NCBI GenBank assembly: GCA_033961575.1
Contig: CM066729.1
Coordinates: forward strand, 98,211,001-98,275,000
Length of the DNA: 64,000 bases
Source of the DNA: Aselliscus stoliczkanus
Lineage: Eukaryota; Chordata; Mammalia; Chiroptera; Hipposideridae
Reading direction: 5' to 3'
In this document: positions 42,648 to 54,797 of the stretch, one piece after another
How positions within the stretch are numbered: position 1 is the stretch's first letter
How the letters are laid out: the number at the start of each line of letters is the position of its first letter
Notes under the pieces: generated by a model
Seen by the model: only the letters and a program-made list of their open reading frames with translations
Databases searched by the model: none
What the model was told of the DNA's origin: nothing
Program-made: the position numbers and the translations under genes

Positions 42648-44274
42648 GAATATTGGATCTTCAGTTATGAGGAAGGGCGCAACAAATTCCCCTCTCTGAA
42701 GGTAGAATGAAAAAAGAAAAGGTAGAGAAAGGCTAGCTTTGCATTGATCTCTAATAAGCATCCTCCCACACAGATGAACAGAGGAGGCCAAGTAGGAGAA
42801 TCAAAGAACTGCCTCTCTCTTTCCCATTGTTCCTTAGTTTCCCCTCAACATCGTGCATGAGATATTCTTTCTGAGAAAATCAGGCATGTTCTGTTTCCTG
42901 CTGTCCACTTGAAATTTATTTGTAAATCATTTACTACTATCTGATACATATACACATTCATATATAAATATATATACACACACACACATATGCTATGTAT
43001 GATATGAATTTATGCATATGCATATATGATATATATGAATATGTATATATACAATGTGTGTTTGCATATGTATAATATATGTATGTATGCTCATGCATAT
43101 CTATATGCACATATGTGTAGACATAAGTTAAAAATCGATTCGTTGCCTGTCTCCCCCATGAGCTTATAAACTCCATGACAGCAAGAACCTTGTTTATAAT
43201 TACATTGCTAAGTAAAAGAAGATGAATAATTATTGGCTCAATAGGTGCAGAAAATCTTTAAAATTTATCTTCAACTTGTTTTTTCCATCTTCTCAGTTTG
43301 TCTGGAAATGTGCATAAGAAAAGGGATATGATTTCCTGATTACTTCTACAAACTCATAATGTGACCTTCATATATTATTGCTCACAATAAGGAGATCCAT
43401 GGTTCTAATAGGATGGTGCAATTGTTGTTTGTGTGAAAAAATGGACAAAAACTAACACTACTTCTAAGAAAACCTGTTTTTATACTAGGTACTAGTTGAA
43501 ACCTTAACACTTTCTACTATAAAGACATTTGAGATAGAAGCAAAAGTGATTTTGTGCTTATTGGTCGGAGGTTTTGCGAAACGATACATTCCTTTGGTTC
43601 TTAATACAAAAAACATATTTGACTGTCTTTCTAGAAGCTAATTTATTTTTATTTAATTAATTTTTTTCATAGTCAAGGAAGATAGCATGACTCTAACTTT
43701 TTTTTTTCTGTTATCCAAGGAATGAGTAATGGATACAAAAATAGTTAAATGCAAATTTAGACATCTAAAACTACTGCAAGAGATGAGCAAGCACAAGTTT
43801 GGTTACAGAAATAACATCAAATACATGAGCTATACTCATTATCCAATCCTTTAATACAGGTGGAGAACCATAGGAAAATAAGGCAGGAGGAAAATTGTGT
43901 GCATACATATGAACACTAAGTGTTTCTAGGAAGATGAATAAAAAATTGTGGATGGGATGGGGAGAACTAAGATGGGAGATAGGCTAATGCAAACTTTTGT
44001 TGAGTTCAAAAAAAAACAAACAAGCCTCTAAAATTATCAAATTGTTAGTGTATACACTCATATTTTCTTGAAATTAGATTGACAACATATGAAATCTTTT
44101 GCTTCATCTAGGTTCAGTGTGTGTTTAATACTCTTTTTGACATTTTGCTTTCTGTTTGTTCATTGTCTAGGCAACACAAATAGAAAAAATGATAAAAAGT
44201 TGAAAGCAAATATTATTTCAAATCAAGCAAATATTTCAACTTATTAATTTGATACTTGAACAATTTTAGACAGG
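42648..44274. other. Anonymous AT-rich sequence
   Basis: A TA/TG/CA-rich low-complexity block lies at 42945-43125. At about 43140-43260 'GAGCTTATAAACTCCATGAC' and 'GCAAGAACCTTG' weakly resemble an L2 tail. Nothing else named. Confidence 0.45.
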
Positions 44275-44275
44275 T

Positions 44276-44309
<34 letters not shown>
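44275..44309 (+). repeat. (GT)n microsatellite
   Basis: About 35 bases of GT repeats with one TATG interruption at the left. Confidence 0.95.
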
Positions 44310-44311
<2 letters not shown>

Positions 44312-45729
44312 CTGTTGAAGGCATAACTAAAGATGTGTATCTTTTATAAGTACATATGAAAATATTTTATGGATGTGAGGGCTTTGTGTGGCTAATTTAT
44401 AGGAGAGACACATCAATATGGTATCTTCACAAACATTGTATGAGGATGGCACCTCAGTGAAGGGATTAGGTTAGATATTTGTTGTATAAAAAGTACGAAG
44501 CCTATTTTTCTTAGTACACTAGGTCAGTATTATTTATAGGTAGTTCACTGCCTGCATATGAAAAGTATCTATATCTATATGAAAGTTATATTGCCTTCTA
44601 CTTTGGGGTATAATTTAAAAAAGGATATTAAAAAAGAGAATGGTAGTATGTTCCAGAATAATAAAATCAAATCTTTATCAGAACAAATCAGTTTTAAAAG
44701 CTGATTAATAAAAGGTAAAGGATCAGTTATATGAATCAATCTAATAGAATTTGAAAAAGAAGATACCCAATTTTCCTCAGACACTAGGGGAAAATAACAA
44801 CAGGACCAAATTGAATCCTCACTTGCTCATATTTGCTATGGTGAGATTTCAGAGCATGGGTTCAATGGCTACCTGATTTGTAGCTGGGGTTGGCAGTGTG
44901 TGTGAATGGAGGAAAGTACATAAAAAGGTTAGTGAAGAAACAACTTTTTCCTAGTAGTGTGGTGATGATTCCCTTTGTCCCAATCAATTTGACCACAGGA
45001 AAACATCGAATAAACAACATTTTCAGTAAAGGCAAATTGTTGGTGGCCTTTTTAAAATAGAGAATATTTTTTTCAGTAAAGCTACAGATCTTAAATAAAT
45101 GACCCAGTCTTCTGAATTTTTAAAAATTATAATTTCCATGTGTTTCATATGACTTTTTATATACTAAAGCTTTGGCTAATATGTGTGTTTATATTTAAGT
45201 TGTGTGTTTGTGCGCTTTTTTATGCTTCTGTGTTTTGTGCACTGCATATAGGTATAAAAGTATTAAATTTAAGATTTTCCAGCAAGAGCCTCAGCTTCCC
45301 TCCCTGCCAAAACAGTTTTTGTTAGCCTGCACTTACTCCACTACTCTCCCTGATCCGAGAGCCAATACAAAGTCACAGCTATTCCTTTTGACAACATATG
45401 TCTATGAAGGTCTCTCACTGCACATGTCCAAGCAACGCTCTTGACCTTATGAGTTATTTATCATCAAACGGATTTCATAGTAACAGGTTCATCCATGGGA
45501 TCCAAATGTATATAAAGAAACCTACTTTTCTTTCTTCTCTTAAAAGATGGTGACTAAAAGTGATAAGATAATGGCTGGAATCTAGACAACTAAAAGCTTC
45601 CAGCAGATGTAGCTCTTGAAGCTTTTACTAAACGCTGGAAAAGCATTATGCAATTATTTCAGTCAAACGGGTGAGATGACTGAAAGATATTAATAAAGTC
45701 AAGCTTCTCTCTTAGAACAATAGAATGTT
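44310..45729. other. Anonymous sequence
   Basis: No named repeat. Small open frames of 60-80 codons near 45140-45444 lack signatures. Confidence 0.45.
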
Positions 45730-45880
45730 TAGATGGGAAAGCACTCTTAGAGGTGCTGTCATCCAACCTCCTTATTTACTGAGGCCAAAAATAGGATGAA
45801 TGGTTTGCCTACACCCATAAGTTGTTCCTACAGAAACCAGGTGGTACAACAAGCCCTGGGTTCTCTGATCCTGTCACAGT
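45730..45880 (-). repeat. MIR-like fragment, antisense
   Basis: 'GAGGTGCTGTCATCCAACCT', 'TCCTTATTTACTGAGGCC' and 'GGTTTGCCTACACCCATAAG' follow the order of a reversed MIR/MIR3-type element. The match is weak. Confidence 0.45.
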
Positions 45881-48800
45881 TTCGCCTTTCTGTGAAAAAC
45901 AGCAGACGTCTCAGTTTTTTGATCTCTTAACTGAGTAATTTCTTGAATATAGCTTTCTCCACCCTCTATTCATGTTTATTATTCTCTTTTTTCTTACTCC
46001 AAACTTGTGAAATGCTCTTTGTACTTTGTGTTAAGTACACTACAAGGAATGATTTGAAAAGAGTATTAGCAGGCAGAAATTCTGTGCTGTTCATGTCACA
46101 CCTGCAGTGTAATAATATTTTCTCCTGGCAGCATCCATATGATCACTTGACACGGAATTAAAATTCAGCAGCTCCAAGAGCAGGGCTGTGCAGTCCCCAC
46201 CAGGCCTTTGTCACTGGTGGCTAAGCTCAAAAACATTCACTTACAGCGAGTGCAAAAATCAACTCCGAACCTGGCCACTCTGCTGTGTTGTCACTTGCTC
46301 AGACCGTGCATGACAAATCCTCAAATGCGTTTGGTGACATTTAGAGAGCACTGTGGACTCTGCCAATATGCCAAGCAATCAAAGTGTGCATGACAAATTA
46401 TGAAACACATACTGTGAAAATTATGGACCCTGTCACGGTGCCAATCTGCTGCTGAAAACCTACTGCTGCTAGAAGTAATGTTGGCACAAATTTGTTGCTG
46501 ATTTCAGTCGTATTTCTAATTCAGTAATGGATTGATCTTAATGGTGCTCTACCTGTTTAGGTTTCAAACAAGTACTGGGGGAGCTAATGACCTCACCCAC
46601 TATTATAGGTAATCAGAGGAATCAAATACTTTTCCTACTCTTCTCTGTTAATGACTCTTATTTACCTCTCTCTAGATCAGTATACTGTAAGAGCTATTTC
46701 CACATGTACTAAAACTCTGGGTATGTACATCCCACTGCATCTGAACACAGACAACACAATCCTCACTGCCCAGCTACTTACCTGAAAAGCCCAGAACAGG
46801 AGGAGAATATGAACTGGAGTAGGGACAGCTCTAACAAGCAACTCTGAACCGAGTTAGTATCGACAGTGCAAATCATTGCATGAGATCATTAAATGACAGG
46901 CATCGGGAAAGCTACTTCTTAAACCCACAAACCCAAAATAACAGCAACAGCAACAAAAAAGAAATTCCAGCAATTTAGTGAAAGAATAAGACTATCAGAG
47001 ACAGATATTCAGAAAAAGATAGTCAAGGACACAACGCCACAACCTGATAGAAATAGGAGTCTAATAATATCTGTCTTTAGAGTGTGTACATTCTAAAGAT
47101 AATGTATACTGATTTATGTGGGGAAAATGTGGTAATCATATTTAAATATGAAATATGCCTAGTGTGAAATTAAGTTTATGTTTACGAAGCTGAGAGCTGT
47201 ACCTTCTTTTTTCTGTGCATTTTGTTTTAACTTTAGAATTGCAGCTTTAATTTCACTTCCTTACTTTTGGTTGGATTAGTCCTCAGTCATAAGGAACATG
47301 TAATTTTGTACAGTGATAGCATGATGGTTTTTTTTTAGATATCCTATATTTGCAGATTTTTCTTTGGTAAAGTAGCCTTCAAATCATGTTAAGCATTAGA
47401 TGGAAAATAATAATCATGACATTTACTCTTATCACACTTAAAAAAAAAAAGTGAATAGTGATCCCCAAAGCAAATCTATTTATATCAGATTTGTTAGACC
47501 ATATATGTGTCTCCTTTCTGTTTTTTTTTTTAAATTATTATTATTGTTTTTTACTTTCTTGGGTTGTATTTAGCTATTGTGTTTGCTTATGGAATCTACC
47601 TGCAGTTTAGAGTTATATTAATTCTGTGTAGATTATTAAAAAAGTAATTATGGTCAAAACTCTTTTATTCTCTATTGAATGAATTTCTGTGTTGAGCTTT
47701 TTTTACTGAAATCATGGGGCCTTCAAAGGCATATTAATGTGTTTAGCAGGTTCCAATAACAAAAAAATAATGTGAAAGCCCTGATCTAAAAGAGATTTGG
47801 CAAAATCTAGCAACTCCTGGATCTGGGGCAACCACCATATGGATATGGCTCATTGTGAATAATCTGAAAGGAAACAACAAAAAAGAGGAATGGAAGAAAA
47901 AGTCTTTCCAAGACTTTCACTGCATGGTGCATGCTGGGGCTCTGATTTTTTAGCTTCTGCCAGTACCAGACATCTTCAGAATGAAGCCAAGATATGCACT
48001 CTGACTCAGGGCTTCTTTTCTTCGACAAAAAGAGAAGTTGACAAGGCAACTACCAGCTAGGCTCTCCTAAACTTCAAGCTGTCTGAATTGTCAGTTAGCA
48101 ACTCTTCTTTTAAATAATATGGATGAGAAATCCCCCAAATTGAAGAAAGCTGGAGTGAGGATTTAGAAATAAACTCAAATCTTAACATCTAGGAAATAAT
48201 GACAGAAATAGTGGGATGGTTGTGTTTAGCAATCTGAACATTAATTCTCCCAAATATGAAAGCATTTTTTGTTCGGCCAAAAAGAGAGTCCAGGAGGCTG
48301 ACCAGTGCCAAATAGAAAAAAATGGCAGCACTCCCTCCATCTATGTCTCTGATTATAAAGCAGCAGGAGAGATCATTAGGGTAGTATACATGTTCTGCTT
48401 TGGGGCATATGTCAAGTTCAATACTGGGAACAGATTTAAGCTTTGCCAAGGATGCCAAGTACTTCTTCCTGTTACTTCTCCAACAGTGAGGTGCTGGGCT
48501 TGTAGTGCTGGCAGTTTTGCAGAAAACTGTGGTGGTGAGTGACACAGATGGTATGGGGAGTCTGACATTGCATATTGTTTACCAATCAGATAATGACTCA
48601 GTTATTTTATGCACACACTATTATAAAGGACCACCTGTAGCAGTGTGTGCTGCTTGCTTGTGGGCAACTGCAGGAAGGGGGCATGTGTCTATGTAAAAAA
48701 TAAACTCTTTCATTCTTTGTTACATATTTTTGTAGTTTTGGCACCACCTTTATTCATATCCAGTTTGTAAGAATTCAGAAACATTTCTCCTCCCATTAGG

Positions 48801-49059
48801 ACTTTACCTAATGCCATTTGGTATATATAGAATTTAGTGTAAGCCTCCCTTTCTTGGATCCCATTTTCTAGATACAGTTCCTGAAATACCAAAATTCCAC
48901 ATTATAAGGTTATTTCCTTGTCTAGTCTCTAAACGCGGCATTCTCAGGAAGTTCAAGTGTATTATTCAGACATTTCTAGGGTACTTCAGATATTTAAGAA
49001 ATACCTTGATTATTTAAAGACCTAATTATGACATTAAATGGTATCCTGTTGGTATAGAA
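45881..49059. other. Long anonymous stretch, about 3.2 kb
   Basis: This is the longest stretch without a named repeat. It holds a degenerate duplication (46306-46460), poly-A and poly-T runs, and overlapping open frames of about 110 codons on both strands at 48189-48545. None has recognisable protein features. If any unique or conserved sequence exists in this window, this is one place to look. Confidence 0.4.
46306..46460 (+). repeat. Degenerate two-copy direct repeat, about 75-80 bp period
   Basis: GTGCATGACAAAT occurs at 46306 and again at 46386. 'GACTCTGCCAATATGCCAA' is followed about 73 bases later by 'GACCCTGTCACGGTGCCAA'. The order is conserved but spacing drifts, suggesting an old tandem duplication. 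Confidence 0.6.
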
Positions 49060-49290
49060 AGTAAGGAAACTAATGTTTCTTGAACACCTCTGGTAGATAC
49101 TTTATAGATACTGACATGTAATCTTCTCAATAACTCTCTGAGGTGGGTAGTAGTATCTTTCACTATAGGTCAAGAATTTGAGACTCAGAGAATTTAAACA
49201 AATTTCCAAGTTCACACAGCTAGTATGTGGCAGCAAAATGATTCCGCTCCAGTATGTGATTCTAAATCCTATTCTATTTTCACAAAAGTC
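49060..49290 (-). mobile_element. MIR SINE, antisense
   Basis: Reversed MIR wording: 'AATCTTCTCAATAACTCTCT', 'GAGGTGGGTAGTAGTATCTT', 'AATTTGAGACTCAGAGAATT' and 'CAAGTTCACACAGCTAGTAT'. Clear but diverged. Confidence 0.85.
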
Positions 49291-49789
49291 AATTGTGTAC
49301 AACTTCCCCAAAGGGCTATCTTATTCTGAATCTTCATTAGGCTGAGTTTCTGTTGAGAAATCATCTAACAGTTTTATGGGAGCCCCCTTATAAGTTACTG
49401 GCTGCTTTTCTCTTGCTGCTTTTAGGATTCTCTCTTTGTCTTTGACCTTTGGCATTTTAATTATAATGTGTCTTGGTGTGGGCCTGTTTTGGTTCAGCCT
49501 GTTTGAAACTCTGTGCTTCCTGGACTTGTATGTCCATTTCTTTCACCAGGTTAGGAAAGTTTTCAGTCGTTATTTCTTTAAACAGATTCTCAATCCCTTG
49601 CTTTCCCTCTTCTTTTTCTGGTACCTGTATGATGCAAATGTTTTTACCCTTGATGTTGTCCCAGAGATCTCCTAAACTCTCCTTATTGTTTTTGTTTTTT
49701 TTATTCTTTTTTCTTTTTGCTGTTACAATCGGGTGTTTTCTGCTACCTTGTCTTCCAAATCACTGATTTGATCCTCTGCTTCATCTAAT

Positions 49790-50598
49790 CAGGAGTCAGC
49801 AAATTACAGCTTGCGAACCACATGCAGCTCTTTGGGTACATTCCATCTCAAAAGTTTGCCGATCCCTGGAAGAGCCAATCATGTCCCTCAGAACAATTTA
49901 AAAACCATTTGAGAGCCATAAATATATTTTTACATAATCACTATTATGTGAATAATATCCTTTAAAGATTTTATAAATAGGGCTGGCTGAGTGGTGCATT
50001 GGTTAAGAGCTGGCTTGGGATGCCAGCGGCCGTGGTTCGGATCCCATACGAGGGCCAGTGACACTGCCCTCTACAGCTAAGATGGTGAACAACAGCTCCA
50101 CCTGGAGCTGGGCTCCTGTGAGTCCCCTAATGGCATAGCTGCAGCCCCTGCTGCAGTGGGCTGCCATAGACTACAGTGAGTGGCCAGCAGCCAGTGTGAG
50201 TGGCTGGCAGCCGGTGTGAGCTGCCAAGAGCCGCTGTGAGTGACCATCCAGAGTCCGGTAGCCGATCTGCCTCATCCGGGAAGAGTGCAGAGACGATGCC
50301 AATGTGGGCCAATGAAGCAACGTCCCCACAGCTAGACTGAAGAGCGAAAGGACAGCAACTTGTCTGTTCCACTTCCCCGATTCCCCAACGCTGTTCCCCA
50401 TCCCCAATTCCCCAATAAAATCTTTAAAAAAAATAAAAATAAATAAATAAGTAAATTTTATAAATAAAACTATGATAGTTTCATTTACATTTTCAATTTT
50501 ACCTCAGAGCCACATGTACCAAAGAGCGGCATGTGGCTTGTGAGCTACAGTTTGCTGACCCCTGGCAGCTCTTCCTCTCAAAAGTTTGCCAACCCCTG
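49790..50598. mobile_element. hAT-type transposon relic, with nested ends
   Basis: The outer ends are 'AGGAGTCAGCAAATTACAGC' and 'AAGTTTGCCAACCCCTG', typical hAT forms. A direct repeat, ATCTAAT/ATCTAGT (49783-49789 and 50599-50605), agrees with target sequence of the surrounding L1. Inner copies of the same termini occur ('AAGTTTGCCGATCCCTGG' on the left, 'TTTGCTGACCCCTGGCAGCT' on the right), so two related elements may be nested. A long SINE lies in the middle. Without the SINE it is about 330 bp and non-coding. Confidence 0.75.
49980..50454 (+). mobile_element. tRNA-derived SINE, long form (type B), best copy
   Basis: The head GGGCTGGCTGAGTGGTGCAT has box B 'GGTTCGGATCC'. The body repeats 'AGTGAGTGGCCAGCAGCCAG'-like units. 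The tail has 'CCCCAATTCCCCAATAAAAT' followed by CTTT and an A-rich end: a poly(A) signal plus a short T run of the pol III terminator type. A perfect 12-bp duplication, ATTTTATAAATA, brackets it (49968-49979 and 50455-50466). It sits inside a hAT element. Confidence 0.95.
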
Positions 50599-52430
50599 AT
50601 CTAGTCTGCTGGTGATTCTTTCTAGTGCATTCTTCATTTCAGTTATTGTGTTCTTCATTTCTGACTGGTTCTTCTTTTATGGTTTCTATGTCTTTGTTTA
50701 TGCTTGCTATCTCTTTGTTGAAGTTCTCACTAAGTTCTGTGAGCTTCCTTATAACCATTGTTTTGAATTCTGACTCTGGTAGGTTGCTTGCCTCCATTTC
50801 ATTTAGTTCTTTTTCTGGATTATTCTCCTGTTCTTTCATTTGGCACATTTTTTTGTTTGTTTGTTTCCTCATTTTGGCTGCCTCTCTGTGTTTGTTTCTA
50901 TGTATTAGGTAGATTTATTATGTCTCCAAGTCTTGCTTGGTGGCCTTATGTAGTAGGTTCCCTCTGGGGCCCAGTGGCTTAGTCTCCCTGGTCACCTGAG
51001 CCAGATGCTCCAGAAGTATCCCTTATGTGGGTTTTGTGTACCCCTGTGTGTATAGTTGAAGCTTGATTGCTATTGGCATGACAGTGGTTGACTGGCTCTG
51101 GGGTTTGGCCACGTCTACAGCTTATCCCAGCAGGCTCTGGTGACTGTTGAGACCACCCTTTGTGTGTGCCACTTGTAGGCTAATTGGGTGATGTTCTGCT
51201 GTGATCTGAAGCCAACCTCCAAGTATGTTGGTTCTGGGGTCTTTTGGGAGGGGCACCGGTACAGGCCCAAGTCACCCACTGACTATGACTGTTCAGGGAC
51301 TACCTGGTAGGGGCTACAAAGGGATCTGTGATTGTTTGCTGCCTGTACTACACCTGGAGTTGCGTGGGAGGGCCATGCTGCAAACTGATGGTGTTTGCCA
51401 CCAGTACCAGGCCTGGCGTAGCTCTGCAGAAAGCCAGGACATGCAGAGGCCTGCTGCCACCTGCTGACTTCCTTAAAGTTCAGCCACAGATAGAGCCTTG
51501 TGTGGTATATAAGTTGGTTGTGCAGGGTCTTGGGGAGTCACTAAAGTGGGAAGAGTTGTGGTCACCACGTTAATATAAATTCTGGTTTGGTGCCAGTTCT
51601 GAGTCTGTAGCTACTCAGTAAAAGTCTCAGAGTACAGCAAGGCCACACACAGCCTGCCAGACTGATAGTTATCTAAGAAAAAGTGCAATGAGGGAGGGGC
51701 TGGCTATTCATGGAGAAAGTGACTCCAGCATTGGGAGAGTTGGGTGAGGTGGGGTCCCAGTGAGTCAGCAGGGCAGAACAGTCCAGCTCATCATGCCAAT
51801 CAGATATATATGTTGCCTGTGGGGACGGGCTCAACATAGGCAAGATGGCACCCACCTGTGGGCTGCATGGGAGGAGAACCTCACACAGGGAAAATGCTGA
51901 CTGTCTTCTAGCCCTCTCCCATAAGCCACACACTTCACTCTACTGCCCCATGTGTTTCCAATGGCTCCTGAGTTACCATCTCTCCACCAAAGCCCAAGAT
52001 GAGACCCTGTGAGTGAGTGAGTCTTCGTGCGGGCTTTTTAAGAGGAGGAATGGTTTTCCTTTAGCCTTCCATCCCACTTGGATGGTGGCAATCCTCACTG
52101 TTTTTCACAGCCAGATATTGTGGGGACTCCTGTTCCCAGAACTAGTACTCCAGGCTGGGGAGCCAGGTGTAGGGGGCTAAAGTCTCTCACTTTTCCAGGG
52201 GGAACTTCTATAGCTGAGATATCTCTCCTGATCCTTAACTGCCTGACAGAGGTTTGGGGCCTTTTCTGCGTCTCTGCCCCTCCTACCAGTCTCAAGGTGG
52301 CTTCTTTATATTTTTGGTCATGGGACTTCTGTTTGGCTAGACTTCATATGGTTCTCCATGTTGATTGTTCTATAATTTGGTTGTAATTTTAATGTGTTCA
52401 TATACTCCACCATCTAAGATCTCTCCCTAG

Positions 52431-52991
52431 TGTCTCTTAATTCTTATACTTGTGTCATTTCTGGCTCAGTTTCAATTAATTCATTATTCTAATTATGAGC
52501 TGTATTTTGCAACTTCCTTGTAGGCTTAGTAATATTTGATTAGATGATAGATATTGTGAATTTTATTTTGATGGGGGCTGGATATTTTTGTATCCTACAA
52601 ATATTCTTGAACTCTGTTCTGGAGTGCAAGTAAATTTTTAGGAAATAGTTTTATTCTCTCAAATCTTGCATTAGTACTTTTAAGAAGTTGCAGAACAATG
52701 ATCAGTCTGAAGATAATCATTTTCCCACTTCTTAGGCACAATGTCTTCTAGAATATTCTACTCAACTCCTTGAATTATGAATTATTCTAGATCGGATATT
52801 GGTTTTCCCACAATCTCAAACCTGTGATATCTGGTCACTGTTCCCTCTAATATTTTTAGGTTGTTTTTTTCCCCAACCTCAAATAATCTCTTCACATGTA
52901 TACAGTGATCAATACTAATACTCTCCTGAATGCTCAAAGAGGACTCAGTGGAATTCTGGGATTCCTTCTATGTGCAGTCCTCTTCTACCCA
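52431..52991 (+). repeat. Old unnamed mammalian repeat
   Basis: Phrases such as 'GATAGATATTGTGAATTTTA', 'GGCTGGATATTTTTGTATCC', 'TATTCTTGAACTCTGTTCTG' and 'GTCACTGTTCCCTCTAATAT' belong to an interspersed mammalian repeat I have seen but cannot name. Non-coding. Confidence 0.45.
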
Positions 52992-53275
52992 GTGTAGTCA
53001 TGCACCGCATAGTGACATTTCGGTGATGATGAACTGTATATATGCCATTATTCCCATAAGATTATTATGGAGCTGAAAATTTTCTGTCACCTAGTGACAT
53101 TATACCTGTTGTAACCTCATATATTACTCAAGTGTTTGTGGTGCTGCTGGTGTACCCCATACCTACTATGTTGCCAGTCATAAAAAATATAGCACATACA
53201 ATTATGAACAGTACATAATATTTGAGAATGATAATAAACAGCTATGTTACTGGTGTTTGTATTTACTATACTATA
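52992..53275 (+). mobile_element. Tigger-like DNA transposon relic, left part
   Basis: 'GTCATGCACCGCATAGTGAC', 'CCCATAAGATTATTATGGAG', 'GTTTGTGGTGCTGCTGGTGT' and 'ATTTACTATACTATA' match a TcMar-Tigger-type repeat known to me. It is split by the L1 at 53276-60004, continues at 60005, and is related to the reversed copy at 35990-36290. Confidence 0.65.
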
Positions 53276-54209
53276 TTTTTTTATTAATTAGATTTATTAT
53301 GGTTGCATTGATTAGTAAAATTATATAGGTTTCAAGTATGCATTTCTATAATACATCAACTATGTATTGCATTGTGTGTTTACCACCCAGAGTCACTTCT
53401 CCTTTTATCACCAGATATTTGATCCGCTTTTCACTCTTCTACTACCCTCCTCTCTGCTTACCCACTGGTAACCACTGAAGTGCTATCTATGTCTTCGGAT
53501 TTTTGTTCGTTAGTTTTTATCTTGTTCATTTGTTGCTTTCAGTGTTATATCCCACATGTGAGTGAAATCATATGGTTCTCGACTTTTTATGTCTGATTTA
53601 TTTTGCTTAGCATGAAAATCTCAAGATCCATACATATTGTCACAAACGGCACTATTTCATCTTTTCTTATCATTGAGAAATATTCCATAACACATCTTCT
53701 TTATCCAATTATCTATGAAAAGATACTTTGGTTGTTTCCATGTCTTGGCCACTGTGGATAGTGCTGCAATGAACGTGGGGATACATATTTCTTTATGGAT
53801 AAATGTTTTCAAATTTTTTTGGGTATCCAGATGAGGGATTGCTGGGTTGTATGGTAATTCTATTCTTAGTTTTTTGTTTTCTATAGTGGCTGTTTTCTAT
53901 AGTGGTTGTTTTCTATAGTGGCTGTATGATTTTACCCATCAGTTCCCATCAGCAGTGTATGAGTTTCCTTTTTCTCTATAACCTCTCAAATGCTTGTTAC
54001 TATTTGTTTTGTTGATAATAACCATTATGAAAAGTTTGAGGTAGTATCACATCATGGTTTTGATTTGCATTTCCCTAATAGCTAGTGAAGTTCAGCATTT
54101 GTTCATATATCTGTTGACCATTTGCATAGCTTCTTGGGAGAAGTGTCTGTTCATGTCATCTGACCATTTTTTAATTGGATTGTTTGGTTTTTTTTTGTTG
54201 TTGAGTTTT

Positions 54210-54797
54210 TATCGTCACACTGCCTGCCTGCCTGTTGTGCTCATGAACCTTTCCATAAAGACAGATCATTACTTCAACATTATGCTTACTTTATGTATCC
54301 CCACTTGGCCTCAAAAGATGGCTTGGGTAAGATTCCTCAAGGGAGGAATAACCTAAGACAGGCACACTCACATGGGAGCCATGGGAGGACTCAAGTAGGA
54401 GAAAAAAGGGCGTAGACCCCTTGCTTCAGGTTGTGGCAGTGTGCATGTGAAATGACCTATTGATACGGTAATATCTGTCTTCCATGCATTCTTATCAGTA
54501 AGCCTAGGCAGAGGAAGTTCCTGTCTCTTAAGAGGTGCATGACAATATCTTCAGGTAATGGCAGCTTGCAGGCATGGGAGATTAGGCCCTGAGCTAAATT
54601 CTTGGATGTGAGACTCACAGACTGTGGAAGCTAGGTTGATCTTTTCTTATATGTGAGACAGTAAAAGAAGCAGTCAGGCCTGATTTGGGGCTCTCAACTG
54701 GCCCCAACTGCATTTTTCTTTTATTTGTGTCTCTCTCTTTCTTAACCTTTCATCATCCCTTCTCCACTCCCCCTGCTCTGTTTTGCTGGATGCGACA
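54210..54797 (-). repeat. Probable solo LTR, nested in L1
   Basis: A 588-bp block of sequence unlike L1 interrupts its C-terminal coding region. On the minus strand it starts TGTCGCATCC and ends with a GTGACGATA-type form, close to the TG...CA rule for LTRs. A direct repeat of about 6 bp with one mismatch (AGTTTT/TGTTTT) flanks it. No internal retroviral sequence is present. The family is unknown to me. Confidence 0.6.

Larger units (their letters stand above)
49335..50872 (-). pseudogene. L1 ORF1, antisense, interrupted by a transposon
   Basis: The N-terminal part (50639-50872) reads MRKQTNKKMCQMKEQENNPE and continues as a Lys/Glu-rich coiled coil. The insertion of 49790-50598 separates it from the C-terminal half, which appears on the minus strand left of 49790 as reversed 'CCAAGACACATTATAATTAA' (L1 C-terminal domain). 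The frame is destroyed. Confidence 0.8.
49335..52430 (-). mobile_element. LINE-1 5' part (5'UTR and ORF1), antisense
   Basis: Reading leftward it starts near 52430 with 'GGGAGAGATCTTAGATGGTG'. It has a long GC-richer 5'UTR (about 50900-52430), then ORF1 (50872 down to about 49335). It lacks ORF2 and the 3' end. ORF1 is interrupted by a hAT element with its own SINE (49790-50598). Missing ORF2 suggests a later deletion or recombination. Confidence 0.85.

Noticed and set aside
42945..43125. Possible origin or matrix-attachment site in the TA/TG/CA block
   Set aside because: Only low-complexity dinucleotide drift is visible. There are no specific motifs to support a function.
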